This document shows, in pieces, positions 12,840 to 24,742 of a stretch of DNA of 45,912 nt. The notes under the pieces are model-generated. The model was given only the letters and a program-made list of their open reading frames with translations, did no database searches and had not been told where the DNA came from. The DNA comes from Silene noctiflora (Eukaryota > Streptophyta > Magnoliopsida > Caryophyllales > Caryophyllaceae): the NCBI GenBank assembly GCA_009801015.1, contig VHZZ01000037.1, forward strand, positions 130,297 through 176,208, given 5' to 3'. Within the stretch, counting starts at the first letter, position 1, and every line of letters begins with the position of its first letter. Both the position numbers and the translations under genes were made by a program.

Positions 12840-14592
12840 TGTTTGAATCGGGTCATTCAGCTGAATCAATTTTGTAAGATCTAGTTAAGACTGGTTGTAG
12901 TTCTTTTTTACACAAAATTCATACATCAAGACTTCTTTTACTCCAACCTCATAGTTGGGGATTAATTCTTACCCGTGACATAGTACGCTTATTTTAAAAA
13001 AAGAAAATAACCACCTTAGAAAATCTGTTTTAGTACATACAAAATGCTCATTTATTAATAGTAATAAAAAAAGGGACTTATTTTATAATTTATAAATTTA
13101 CAATGAGACATCTATATGGAGTAAAAGGAGGAAGAATGAATTTGATTGATCCAAAAATTGATATTTTCATAATGCATAGAAAAATTCAAAGGATAGGAAA
13201 TTTCAGTCATGTTTACTAAGTAGTTGACAAACTTTTAGAATTTCATCAACATTGAATTTTTCATCATAAATCATGTGACATTTCTTCTTGATCAATTGAT
13301 TGTAGATTCTTAATTTCTTGTGATGAAATTAATCACTACTCTATTAGGCAATAGAACCTACTTTTAGTACTATGTGTCTGTGTGTAATAACTTTGACTAC
13401 CACATCAATATGGAGTCATTCTGAACTTCAACCACAACTTTTCATTTTAGATGGAAGTTTCATATTTCCGTCTCAAGATGACAAGATTAAAACAGATCAA
13501 ATAATAATTCACATGTATAAATAAGATAAATATTTTGTTATTTCTTAACCTTTTCACTTTTGTTTTATATAACATATTTGATCCATTTTTAACCTTTAGG
13601 CGGCGAGAGACAGGTTGAAGTTCAAGTATACACACTTCTTTGGCGGCTAAATAAAATAAGTAGGTTTTTCGAGAGACCGTCTCCCACAAAATTAGTTGGA
13701 GACATAACATGGAAAACCAAAATTAAATAATTCTCTTCCTTAATTATGTGATAGGTTTCTCAATAACGCTATTGAGAGTCCGACTCTCTAAAGTTTTTGT
13801 GAAATAAAATATGTGCTCCCTCTGTTGTTTTTTTCCATTTATTTATTTATTTATTTATTGCAGTTTTATGACGCCATTTAACCATGTATATATGTATTTA
13901 TATAATTAAATTTTTTATTAAAAATATTATTTTGTATGATATAAAAATGTAAATATAAATATTATTTTGTATGATATAAAAATGTAAATATATACTAATA
14001 TACTATCATATTAAATTAAATTTTTCAATTTTGATCTTCGAAAGTAAAAGGGAAGAACACAACTAAATAAAGAGAGCACTTGTTTAATTGTTAATTTGAA
14101 ATTAATTTCTCAGATCATTAAAGAATTCCGGCACCAAAAATTTGACCTTTATTTGAATAACGGTATATATAAGGAATAACTATTTTTATAAAACTGACCT
14201 ATAAAAAAAATTCACAACGTTAATTCACGTGATAAATAAGTAATTTGAGGACAAATCAAACGATATAAATACCACGAAAATCCTAACTTCCAATACAAAG
14301 CCAAAAAAACATTCTCAATATCGTATTCAACAATCCTAGTGGTAAAAAGATTCTTATTTAAATGAGTTGATATATAAGTAATGGGTATTAAAATCCAATT
14401 GATTGATAGTTAAGCACCCAACAAACAAAATCTCAACAACAAAAATCAAAAAGGAAGATGCCCAATTACAACTACTAGTATCCAATGATATATAATTGTA
14501 ACAAGTTATAATCAAGTGGCCCTATGAGTCAATGCATACATACTTTCATACTTTCATGTGAATGTACCATGTTTTTCAACTTTGTCATATAT
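12840..14592. other. AT-rich spacer without a recognisable gene
   Basis: Only short features are visible: a TTTA run near 13840-13860, a directly repeated 'attttgtatgatataaaaatgtaaatata' type segment at about 13929 and 13961, and a small palindrome 'ctcaataacgctattgag' near 13759. No gene is supported. Confidence 0.4.
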
Positions 14593-14600
14593 ATACCTTA

Positions 14601-14785
14601 CCGATATCTGTCTCATTTAAGACGACACTATCTGTCTCAAGCTTATGACGAACCAGCTACATACCACTTGTGTATATACAAGAGTGCATAGGGAAAAAAA
14701 TAATATATTTATCTTATATATACAGGTAGTATGATACTTGACCCACGGTGATCACGGATAGTGTCGTCTTAAACGAGAATTTGCG
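14601..14785. mobile_element. Non-autonomous TIR transposon with 8-bp target-site duplication
   Basis: Identical 'ATACCTTA' flanks the element at 14593-14600 and 14786-14793. The terminal inverted repeats contain a near-perfect 20-bp core: left 'ctcatttaagacgacactat' (14612-14631), right 'atagtgtcgtcttaaacgag' (14758-14777). There is no coding capacity. The 8-bp duplication fits hAT-like elements, or Mutator-like if one more base is counted. Confidence 0.75.
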
Positions 14786-15048
14786 ATACCTTATATTATG
14801 ATTTCTCTTTCAACTTGTTCTTTGTAGTTTGTATGCATGACCAAGTCAATAAGGGTAGTAATCAAATTGCTTGGCCAAATTATCTACCCATTGGTATTGG
14901 TATCAAGTAGTCAAATGTTGGTCCCATTTTGAACTTTTCCTTGATCAATTTTGGTGCAATCGTGTCAAATGTAATCGATTTGTACAATCATTGATCATTA
15001 TCCATCATGAATAGTTTTATAAAAACTACAATTACATGATATGATTAT

Positions 15049-15163
15049 CTTTTTTTTTTTTTTTAAAAGAGGGTCACAAGCGTAATATGTTAATTGATGA
15101 AATTTGAACTCAGATCGTGAGTATCACTTTTATAACTTTATCGGTTAAGTTAACTGACATCTG
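15049..15163 (-). mobile_element. tRNA-derived SINE with A-tail and target-site duplication
   Basis: Read on the minus strand, an A-box-like 'gttaacttaaccgataaag' and a B-box-like 'gagttcaaattt' precede a short body and an A-tail (poly-T at 15050-15064 on the plus strand). The flanks 'catgatatgattat' (15035-15048) and 'catgataagattat' (15164-15177) match at 13 of 14 bases, a convincing target-site duplication. Confidence 0.7.
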
Positions 15164-15940
15164 CATGATAAGATTATTCTCGTTTAGTTGCCTAGACGGA
15201 AACTTCACTAGCAAATTAACCGATTTTAAACCTTATTCATGGAAAAATCTATCAAAATCTAACCCGATATTGAGCCAACCTGCACCTTACTCATCGGTGA
15301 ACTGGTTGATGAATAGGCCCAAGGCAAAAGACATGCAAGACGAAAAGCACAAATCTAAACGGAGTACACAAGATTCGGTAACACTAAACTGAAAACTCAT
15401 CTGTGAAACCAAACATGCAATGACTCGAGTGATATAAATACGAGACCGTGTTACAGAAAATGAATTGTTTTTCCAACAAACTCGGGAGGATACACCGTAT
15501 CTCAAAATACTGAGAATCATGAAGAGGGAAAAAAGGTCAATATCTCGACGAATTTTCTCAAACAATGAACTTGAGTTGAAAAATATACAGCTTGATTCAT
15601 GCAATTTAGTAACATGAATCTCCCAATTGTATAGTACCACATAGATGAATCTTCCGAGCCAGATAATGAGCACAAAAATCCAAATTCAGTAAGCTAATCG
15701 AAGCCCTTAATCTCGAGTCAGGAAGAGTTTCTCATATATGGAGCACCATTTTGGAGGGGCTATCTCCTGTCAGGAATGAGTTAAGCATCAAGATTCAAGA
15801 AAAAACAATGGCATGGGATTTTTTTTTGGAGAGGCCACACTTTACACTAGGATTTTGACTATTCATGACCTGAAATAGAAGACTCACTCGTGAATCATCG
15901 ATGGTTAACTAGTGGCAGAAAAAAGGGAGCGATATACCCA

Positions 15941-18900
15941 TTAAACACCTTTGTCAGCATTGTACTCTGCTATAATCTCCTCCAGTGCATCAATGACAGC
16001 CTTGTAGCAAAATTCATATTGATCCTGAGTCAATGGCACATTTAGATAGATTAAAAAAAGCATTCGATATCGAGATAGGTTAAATATAAGTTCATTAAAA
16101 AAAAAAAAAAAAAAAAAAAACTTAGCATCTATATAATAAAAGTAGAATTGCAAGATAGTTTTGGGGACTACGGTTACTTTTCTGTTTGCATACTTTATTT
16201 CTCATAGAAATGTATGTCATGATCTATATTAATAGATAGTTGTTAATTTCAGTATTGATGTTACTTAGTTGTTGAAGATGGTGAAATGGTCGCGGTGAAC
16301 GGACAAGATGATACAATACGTGACAGCAACATCAGATGATCCACAAAAACTTTTATGAGAGGGTCTTATATGTGAAACCAAGTCATTAAACCTATCATTA
16401 AACCTATAATAAATGAGGAATACACAAGGACTTGGGTTGTCTCACAAGCGACGACACTGTCTTGTAAAAAACTCACCGGAATCCATCTAATAGTCTAACT
16501 ACATGGACCCATGAACAAGAATTATTTGTCATGTTGTTGCTAGTTGCACTTATATGTCTGAGCCATTGCGATGTGTGAGTGTTAATTAAGGATCTACATG
16601 GACTAACATTTGGCTAAAACTTCAGTAAGATGGTCATACAGTAGGACATGAGGAAGATTTAACGTCTTGGGGTGAGCCTTCATAATTCGGGGTTGAAAAC
16701 TTGCCCACGAACGTCAAAAGCTCATCCTATCCTACAGTTAGATGGTCTCACCCAGGACTCACAGCAGAATCAAGCAATGGAAAATAAAAAGGTGGATAAT
16801 TCAGCAATCATAGAAACACATTACCCTAGTCTGAACCATTCCAAGTCTCTGAGATCTAAAGACATCGACGGTATTAAAGAAATCTAACGCAGACATATCT
16901 CCAGCAAGAATGCGTTGGATTGCGTCATGAATTGTGCAATATGTCCCAGTACGCCCAATGCCAGCACTGAAAACAAAAAGGATACACATCAAACCAATGA
17001 TTAATATACCCGTCAGAACCAAAATGTAAGGCATGAATACGAAGTGAACCTGCAGTGAACCACAATTGGACCCGGTGGCAGCTGAAATGTTATTTTCAAG
17101 ATCTCTCGAACAGCTAATGTGTCTCTAGGGACCCCATGGTCTGGCCATCCTTCATACTGAATATGCATAACAGAGAGCGGGGGATCGTCCGACTGAAATG
17201 GTAACACGGACATATTGGATCATTTCTCAGGCTTGAGCTATAGCAGTCAATAGTGAAAATTCATTCATGTATGTGTAAATACTAGAATAACTGAGTTACT
17301 GTGCAGCAACAGCATAACCTTAATGGCTCTTGCCTGTGGCAAAGTGGGGTGGTTGGATGCACGAAGCCTAACCATTGCATTAAAAACATGGGCAGGAGAG
17401 GTTTGCAGATGACCAATAATGGAATTTGAGGAGTAAAATGTGTTACACTTGGCTACTTCACGATACAAGAAGCACTGAGATTAATAAGGCATTTTACTTC
17501 TTTATTCCATCATAATTGGTTTAGTGAACAAGAAAAAACTCAAAAAGTAAGGGGTCAACATTATCTAGGTCCTTAGGGTAGCGACAAGGAATTCACAGAA
17601 ATAAGCTGCTTCTGGAAGCAGACGGCAAGCACACTTTCAGTAAACATCAACAGAAGAACATTTTATCTAGTGATTCAGATGACACTCAAACGAAAAGTGA
17701 GGTAAGATCTCACGCTCATCAAGTCATCACACACTTGACACATTGATTTTTCCTCCCAATTTCCTAGTGAAGTAGCCTGAAGCCTAAATCAATGCTTAAA
17801 CACATTCATATACAATCGCAAAAAGGAAATATTCGACCAATCCAAGAATGTCAGGTGCTGAAGAAAATAATGCCATGTTCCTAAAGCCATTCCCATTTAC
17901 TAATAATATCTGGTTTCTCAATCCTTCCCCTCAGGCATAGTTGCAAGTTTGAAATCCATAAACTGATATAGAAACCGTCCACTTACAATAAAGCAAAAGA
18001 TCTATTGTTCTTTTTCCTTTTAGTTGCAAGACTTGCAACAAATGTTAAATGTTAGTTATCTTCTCTACCTTATTCCATATCATCAGGCAAAAACAACACT
18101 TTGAGTTCAATTTGTGAATTAATCCAACTAACCTCAGCTTTGGTAACTTCCAACAGGCGCAACACTAAAGAGCTCTCTGTTGTTCTTTTCCATTTAGTGA
18201 CAACAGAAATGTTACCAAATACCCTAGGACCATCTTCTGTTTGAAAATAGTCATCACATTTCACCATCTGCATACAGATTTCATTCCCAAAAGTCAACCA
18301 GCAGAAAGAAAGAGAATAAAACAGACATCCTCAAAGGATCATAAAGCAGTAAAGCAGTACACTTTTTTTAGATAAGTAGTAGTAAGGCAGTTCTTGACAT
18401 TGTATAAGTAGTAGTAAGGCAGTTCTCGACATTGTAGATTTCAAGAACTGCTTTCTGAAAGAGGAGATATCAAGAAATGACAATTCCTTCATCACACCCA
18501 TTTCTTTTAGAGCTTCAGAATCACTGTGCAATACTACTTCTTACAACTCCACCTGGAGGCTCAACATGGATACAACAAACCAATTTTTGGCTTGAATATC
18601 GCAAGATACGGAGTGCAAAAGAACAAAGATTTTTATACTGAATAGATAATGAGTGCCTGACTTCTTGGATATAGAGGTTGTGAAAGGTTTAGTAATTTAG
18701 AGTCCCTAATAATATATACATAGAAGTACCTTATAATTGTCAACCAATCGAGTAAGCATTACAATTGCAGGGCAGCGACACTGCAGCACCATTTGCCAGA
18801 AGTCTTCAAATGTGTTTGGTAGTGGGCCCTGTGTTGCTATGAACTGAGGAGCATTTTCTGCGGGAGACTACACTTGAGAGAGCACCAAACAAAGTAAACA

Positions 18901-20192
18901 AGTCAAAATAATATGATTCAAGTATGGCATGTACAAATTATCAGATACACATGCCGATCAGATACTCATGCCGAGGTGAAGGCACTTACTTTTACAAAGC
19001 TCGCATTAATGTAGCCATTGGCGGATGGCCTATTATCCTTGCAAGAGTTCAGGACAACTCTAGTGTGGTCGACTGCATAAAACCCCTATCAAAGTTAAAA
19101 ATCCCTACTATCGGGTTGGTAAGTCAAGAGAACTATAACAAGGACTAAGACTTACATGGTAGGATATCAGTATATCGGTTTTTGTCCGCATTGATGTGAG
19201 AAAGAGCCACTCTAGAGACTGTTGGCATGTGAGATGGTGTGATTCTTTTTCTCTACACCCAAGATAGAGTATTAAAATATTGAACAACAACCCTATCAAA
19301 GTTATAAAAGTTTACAAATTCCTATTAAAATGAGGTTGTAAGCGTGATATAAAGCAACTCGCATACCCGGTTAGCAATGAGCAGAGACTATTAATTACTG
19401 CTAAAGATTAGTAATGAGTACCAAGTATTAATCAGTGCTAAAGATATGTTTTTGAATCCGTTTCACACTTGAGACCATCTTAAGCGAGACTTGCAAATCA
19501 ATTGATCATATCATACAAACAAATCTACAAACCAATTTCCCTAATTCATGAGAAACTAACTCAAGAATTCAATTGCCAAACTAATAATACCAAAATTACG
19601 CCTTTAATCCGAAATTAAGCCCAAAAACAAGCAAATTTGAACAAAATAACAAGTACCCACTTCAAATTTAACAAAAATACAGCAAACCTAGAAATCATAA
19701 AGCAACTAGGTTAAATAATAACAAAAAGTACCAAATTAAGCCTTTAATCCCAAGATTAAGCACAAAAACAAGCTAAATTGAACAAAAATACATGTACCCA
19801 CCTCAAACTTAACAAAAATACATCAAACCCATAAATCAAAAAGTAAAAAAAGCACCAAATAACAAGAAAAGAACCAAAATTAAGCCTGTCATCCAAGATT
19901 AAGCAGAAAAACAAGCTAAATCAAACAAAATAACAAGTACCCACCTCAAATTAATCAAAAATACAGCAAACCCAGAAATCAAAAATTACAAAAAACAACG
20001 TACTTGAAGAGAACTGAACTCGTGATGAATAAGCGCTTGATTGAGGAATTTCTGCTTAAGAGAGTCAAGAGCACGAGACAAATTGAGAAATTGGTCAGAA
20101 GAGAGAGAAATAAGAAAAGGGTTTTCTGGGAAATCATTGAAATTGCTGGGTTTTGGAGAAGGAAGAGATTCAACAGTAAAGGGTTTGGCCAT
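15941..20192 (-). CDS. PTP1: PTP1-like protein tyrosine phosphatase, 8 exons, complete
   Basis: Exons (-): 20192-20004, 19252-19156, 19072-18990, 18867-18730, 18267-18133, 17192-17050, 16966-16825 and 16024-15941. All introns are GT-AG. The total is 1011 nt (336 aa), against about 340 aa recalled for Arabidopsis PTP1. The catalytic signature [10 protein letters not shown] has the nucleophilic Cys near residue 261 and Arg at 267, and is split by intron 6. The WPD loop (EGWPDHGVP, Asp at about 232) supplies the general acid. The substrate-recognition stretch [11 protein letters not shown] is in exon 2. The protein should remove phosphate from phosphotyrosine; AtPTP1 acts on MAP kinases and is redox-sensitive (family knowledge). 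I chose the start MAKPF at 20192. An in-frame upstream Met at 20279 would add 29 residues not expected for the family. Confidence 0.93.
17300..17420 (+). mobile_element. Diverged SINE-like sequence in PTP1 intron 5
   Basis: 'aatggctcttgcctg', 'ggggtggttggatgcacgaa' and 'aggagaggtttgcagatgacc' follow the same order as the SINE at 892-1130. Divergence is high and no target-site duplication is visible. Confidence 0.4.
18372..18435. repeat. 32-bp perfect-length tandem duplication in PTP1 intron 4
   Basis: Positions 18372-18403 and 18404-18435 are direct repeats with a single T/C mismatch. They contain 'aagtagtagtaaggcagttc'. Confidence 0.9.
19585..19985. repeat. Three tandem copies (about 140 bp) in PTP1 intron 1
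   Basis: Three successive units start near 19586, 19727 and 19868. Each has a 'accaaa.ttaagcctttaatcc' type start, then 'acaagcta.attgaacaaaa' and 'tacccacctcaaa'. The array lies directly against the donor site of exon 1. Confidence 0.75.
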
Positions 20193-20344
20193 TTTTGGGT
20201 TACGGATGCAGGAAATTATGGAGTTTCCCGTGATATTTTTATGGAGGAATAACTTGAATTTTGTGAGGATTGCATACATTTTATTTGGAAATTAGGAAAT
20301 GTTATATACTTACCTTTTTTTTTTGTTGGGGGGAAACATTTCAA

Positions 20345-20800
20345 ACTTATCTCGAGCCCGAGCTTGAAGCAGGTTGAGCTTGTGAAATAAAATTAAGCTT
20401 AATTATATTTTGAGCATACTTGAGCCTGGAAAAATTGAGCTCATATCATACTGGCGAACTTTAAGTCGAGTTCGAGTTCAACTTAATAAAAATTGTTAAA
20501 TTGTTGGGTTTTTTTCTTTCAATATTTTTAGTATAAGGATTTAAAGGTTAGTATATAAATATTGGGCAATCAATTGAACAATTACTATGGTTATACAAAG
20601 ATATAATCATGGTAAAGATTTTATAAAATAACACCAAGATATTATTTTATCACACAAGTTCGGATTATTCGCGAGCTTTTCGAGCCGAGCTAAAGTTAGC
20701 TCGACTTGACTCATTAAGTTATCGAGCCAAACTCGCACAAACCGAGCTTTGATCGAGTCGAGCTCGAGCTGTTAACGAGTTGACTCGTCTCATTATCACT
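20345..20800. repeat. CGAGCT-rich dispersed repeat, probable DNA-transposon remnant
   Basis: Both ends of this stretch are rich in short inverted CGAGCT/AGCTCG words ('cgagcccgagcttg', 'gagccgagctaaag', 'gagtcgagctcgagct') around an AT-rich centre. This composition is common in non-autonomous plant elements. Exact termini are not resolved. Confidence 0.45.
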
Positions 20801-21734
20801 CTTATTATGGACTACGGATATAAGTCATAATCTCGAGATTTTTTTTTTGGGGGTTATGTTTGCCAATCAGCAGAGTGCTTTCAACATGCGTAGATTAAAA
20901 AAAAAAAAAAAAGACAAAAAAACATTATACATATATGATTCAAATAGTCTATTTTTTTCAACATTTGTTTACCTTCGATTAAAGTACCCCTAATCTAAAG
21001 CATTGCACATTTGCACCTACTAGAATGGTTGGACTAAATTGCACCATAAATATAAACCTTGCTTTAAGGTGTATTTGTTTCTTACCTCATACGAATATAC
21101 TAAAATAGCGAATGTCACCGAAAATAATTACTCATCTTTAATTTCATCACAAATTCTTGTTTGAGATGATAGTATTTGTCTTATAGTTAAAACGGGTCAA
21201 ATATTATAAATGAAATAAATGAGGATGCCAATAAACTAATATCTGTCTTTTATATATAAATAAAAGCATATTTTACGTGTTTTCTATGTATAACGGACAA
21301 GTCATTTTAAGATATAAGGTACTTTCACGACTATCATTGAAGAGAAATACTTGTTTCCTCCAAAAGACGTCCTCCCTACACCCAAATAATAATTTTACAT
21401 TATTTAATTTCCATTTTAATCCTCCTCCTCCTATCATTGAGACACATTCCTCTGTTTGTAAAGTCAAAGATAAAACATCAAACTATTTAAAGGCTCTCAT
21501 CTTTCACCTTTGTTTTGTGGTTTAATAGGTGCTTTTTTTGTGCTTTATTATTGTCATATGTAATAAAGGCAAGTTGTGCTTTTGCTTGGCGTAGAAGTGC
21601 ACTATTGCTCATTAGTGCCATTGGAGTAAGGGAGTAGGTAGTTAACTAATTAGTGCATCGTGATCGTAGGAGCCACAAATTAGGATGCTTCACTTTACTC
21701 AATTGTGATTTATGAGCATATTATGTTTTTTTAT

Positions 21735-21932
21735 CACAAATTCTCATTAAAACGGACACTATCCGTCACAAGTTGAAAACAGATAGTGCCCCTCTCACAA
21801 TATGCAAGTGACGGTATTCATTGGGTGCTCCATTTCTCCCCCACTTGCCCTCCCACTTGCCTTATTGTAAGAGGAAAACTATCCGTCTTCAGCTTGTGAC
21901 GGATATTGTCCGTCACAAGCAAGACGCTTTGG
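21735..21932. mobile_element. MITE with 8-bp target-site duplication
   Basis: 'TTTTTTAT' flanks the element at 21727-21734 and 21933-21940. Inside are 'aacggacactatccgtcac' near the left end and 'gtgacggatattgtccgtc' near the right end. The inner 'cccacttgccctcccacttgccttatt' type segment recurs in the element at about 35934-36105. Confidence 0.7.
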
Positions 21933-22561
21933 TTTTTTATAAGCCCTCCTAGACTATAGTGGAAGTTGTTGAATCACTTTAGGGTTTAATTCAAGTGTCA
22001 TAAATAAACATTATTTTTAACGATTCAATTTGAGTTGTAATGTTATTCACTTATCGTAAATAGATAATTTATAGTCATGACTCGAAACTCAAGCTAAATT
22101 TAGGGTTTAATTGAATCAAGTTTTATTATCTTTTATCTCTCGCGCAAAAAAACTTACTTATATTCAAACTGTATATATTCTCGGTTTTTCTCCGATGTTA
22201 TAAACCGAATAATAGATACTCATAAATTCATTCACAATTGAACTATCTTTGAGAATGTTCATATATTACTTGTGTAGTTGTGTATTATTGATGTCCAATC
22301 TTCTATCCCATTATATTTATCTTATCACATATTATCTCTTACATAAAAAAAATTGTAGCCATTTTAGTTAAACTAATGACGTAGGAGAAATAATGAGACA
22401 CAAAATAGATCACAAAATGGGTAAATAATTCATCTCTTATACAAGATACATTGCAAACCTTCACCAAACTAGTGACTACATAAAACATAATTTCAAGTCA
22501 ATTTATAACATTTTTGTAACTTGTAAGACTACTTTACAATGTAAACTAAAACTAATACAAG

Positions 22562-22705
22562 AAGCAAAGCGTCTCCCTTGTGACGGATCGGTATTTGTGA
22601 CGGATAATGCCACTCACAAAACGAATAGGGGGATAAGGTGGGACACCCCTCACTTGCTTTTCTCTCTCCTCTCATGGGCATTTTGTCTCACAAAATGAGA
22701 ATTGC
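22562..22705. mobile_element. Partial MITE of the 'gtgacggata' family
   Basis: 'gcgtctcccttgtgacggat' at the left and 'cacaaaatgagaattgcc' at the right match ends of the related elements at 21735-21932 and 14601-14785, in rearranged order. No target-site duplication was found. Confidence 0.45.
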
Positions 22706-22836
22706 CCTACAAGAAGTAATAAGAGGTTAAAATGGTTTGCTAATAAATATGATCACACTCAATTTGTACACATTACAAAACCATATGGAGAGAAAATTCT
22801 AGTGAGAGAAAATTCTAGTGAGAGAAAATTCCTTCA

Positions 22837-24681
22837 ATGCTTAGTAACCTCAATGGTCTCCCGCCGGAGACGTCTGCAATCCACACCGAACCTCCAGGCC
22901 CAGTCACCGGAGAAACTGAAATCTCATTCCCACCTCTGTCTAAAAACTCCAAACGAAAAACGATGCACTTGGGTGAGTTTATTGCGTCCACCACCACCAA
23001 CAATACTACCAACACCAGTTCCACATCCTCAACACAATTGGTCCACAATTCAGTGCCTATGCTGTCATATCGAGATACTGTTCAAGGCTTCAGATCAGAG
23101 ACATTTATGTCAGACGACCTTTTTTCCGATGAATTCGATTCCGACTCAGAGGATGACATTGAATTCTCTCCCGAGGAGGAAGATGCCCTTTGTCCTAGCA
23201 TTCACCTAACAAAGGAAGAAAAAGCAGATATCCGTAAGCCATGGCGCAACGCTCTGATTATCAAAATGTTCGACAAGAAAATTGGATATCTTGCACTAAT
23301 GAGAAAGCTGCAAGCGAAATGGTCGATCAAAGGGAAATTAACCCTAACTGATCTCAGTGACTCATACTACGTAGCCAGATTCACATCGAAGCAAGATTAT
23401 GAATTTGTTTTAACACAGGGACCATGGATGATTGATGACCATTACCTGACTATAAGGAAATGGATCCCAAATTTCATCCCCTCAGAAGACAGCATTAAGC
23501 ATTTAACGGCTTGGGTTCGGATCCCGAATCTCCCTGTGGAATATTTTAGTGAATCGTTCCTCAAAAAGGTTGGTACAAAAATAGGAAAAGTTATCCGCAT
23601 TGATAAAAATACAGCCTGCGCAGAGAGAGGACAATTTACTCGTATGAGTATTGAAGTTGATATTTCAAAGCCTTTGCTTTCGAAATTTCGAATCAATGGC
23701 AAAGTTTATCGAATTCAATATGAAGGTCTAAGAATGATCTGTTTTACATGCGGAAGACTAGGACATAATTCAGAAGACTGTCCTATAGCTCAGTCCAATG
23801 AGGTAAGTATATCTAGGGCATCTGGGAAGGATCCACAAGAGGGGCTAGACGTCTGCCGAGATGAGAAATACATAAATACTCATCCAAGACCAGAGGAGAA
23901 GGAAGATTATGGCAATTGGATGATGGTTACTAAACCACAGCGTAAGAAATCGACAAATACTCAAGGTAAACCAGGAGTTCCAATAGGCCAACAACATAAC
24001 AATGGCGCAATTTTTAATTTTGGTAAAGATCAAGACAAGCAAGGATCACGATTCGATATCTTGAATATTCAACAAAATATCGAGAACGAGATGGCAACAC
24101 CGCCAATTATTACTAAAACCCTTGATACCAATAATATTATTCCTAATATTGCTCCCAAAACCAGTCTTAGAAATAACCAAAAAAATTCCTTTCCTAAAAA
24201 ACAATCTCCAAAAATCCTTTCCCAAAATAAGTTAAATTCCCGTTTTACCAAAGACTCAAGCAAGAGTACCCCCGCTAACCCTATTACTGATACTAGCAAT
24301 TTACCCATAATCCTACAAGATATCACGAACACCAAATCTCCATATACAAGCAAAATCAGTTCAGCATCTCATCTCCCCCCTGAGAATACTACAAGTCCCT
24401 CCATTAATCATTCAGTTGACCAATTAGAAGCTAACACAAATGGATCCCCACATCTCTTATTTGGCCCTAAATCTCCCTCAACCACGTTATCTACCACAAC
24501 TGCCACGATTCGAGCTAATTCCACCAACACAGACGTTCTCAGTGTCAGTGTGGAAGGAGATGCTCGCACCCTATATGGGGGTGATGATACCGGAAAGCCC
24601 AACGATGGACATCACCTTCAAAGCAATCACGGAGGAACGTCCGACGCTCCAGGTGGAGATGTCGATACCATGGAATATTAA
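22837..24681 (+). CDS. LINE ORF1: DUF4283 / zinc-knuckle nucleic-acid-binding protein
   Basis: This is an uninterrupted 614-aa frame. Residues of about 130-290 form a DUF4283-type region (KPWRNALIIKMFDKKIGY, then FTSKQDYEFVLTQGPWMI and LTAWVRIPNLPVEYF). It is followed by a CCHC knuckle CFTCGRLGHNSEDC, which fits C-x2-C-x4-H-x4-C. The C-terminal third is Asn/Ser/Thr-rich and low in structure. In plant L1 elements ORF1 binds the element RNA and forms the ribonucleoprotein used in retrotransposition. A stop at 24679-24681 is followed by a 61-nt spacer before the likely ORF2 start. Confidence 0.88.
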   Translation: MLSNLNGLPPETSAIHTEPPGPVTGETEISFPPLSKNSKRKTMHLGEFIASTTTNNTTNTSSTSSTQLVHNSVPMLSYRDTVQGFRSETFMSDDLFSDEFDSDSEDDIEFSPEEEDALCPSIHLTKEEKADIRKPWRNALIIKMFDKKIGYLALMRKLQAKWSIKGKLTLTDLSDSYYVARFTSKQDYEFVLTQGPWMIDDHYLTIRKWIPNFIPSEDSIKHLTAWVRIPNLPVEYFSESFLKKVGTKIGKVIRIDKNTACAERGQFTRMSIEVDISKPLLSKFRINGKVYRIQYEGLRMICFTCGRLGHNSEDCPIAQSNEVSISRASGKDPQEGLDVCRDEKYINTHPRPEEKEDYGNWMMVTKPQRKKSTNTQGKPGVPIGQQHNNGAIFNFGKDQDKQGSRFDILNIQQNIENEMATPPIITKTLDTNNIIPNIAPKTSLRNNQKNSFPKKQSPKILSQNKLNSRFTKDSSKSTPANPITDTSNLPIILQDITNTKSPYTSKISSASHLPPENTTSPSINHSVDQLEANTNGSPHLLFGPKSPSTTLSTTTATIRANSTNTDVLSVSVEGDARTLYGGDDTGKPNDGHHLQSNHGGTSDAPGGDVDTMEY

Positions 24682-24742
24682 TCAATCTCTCTCACTCGTA
24701 AGTCGAGCTTATCTAGCATATCTACAATACGCCCCGTTTAAT

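Noticed and set aside
19585-19985. CRISPR-like regular repeats
   Set aside because: The units are long, diverged and directly tandem without unique spacers, inside a plant intron.
20193-20279. N-terminal extension of the PTP1-like protein
   Set aside because: Met at 20279 is in frame, but the added residues do not match the family and the MAKPF start gives the expected length.
21273-21525. Overlapping short frames on both strands
   Set aside because: They have no recognisable domain and lie in AT-rich spacer, with no supporting splice structure.
24440-24742. Upstream in-frame Met for LINE ORF2
   Set aside because: It would overlap the end of ORF1. The Met at 24743 directly precedes the endonuclease domain.
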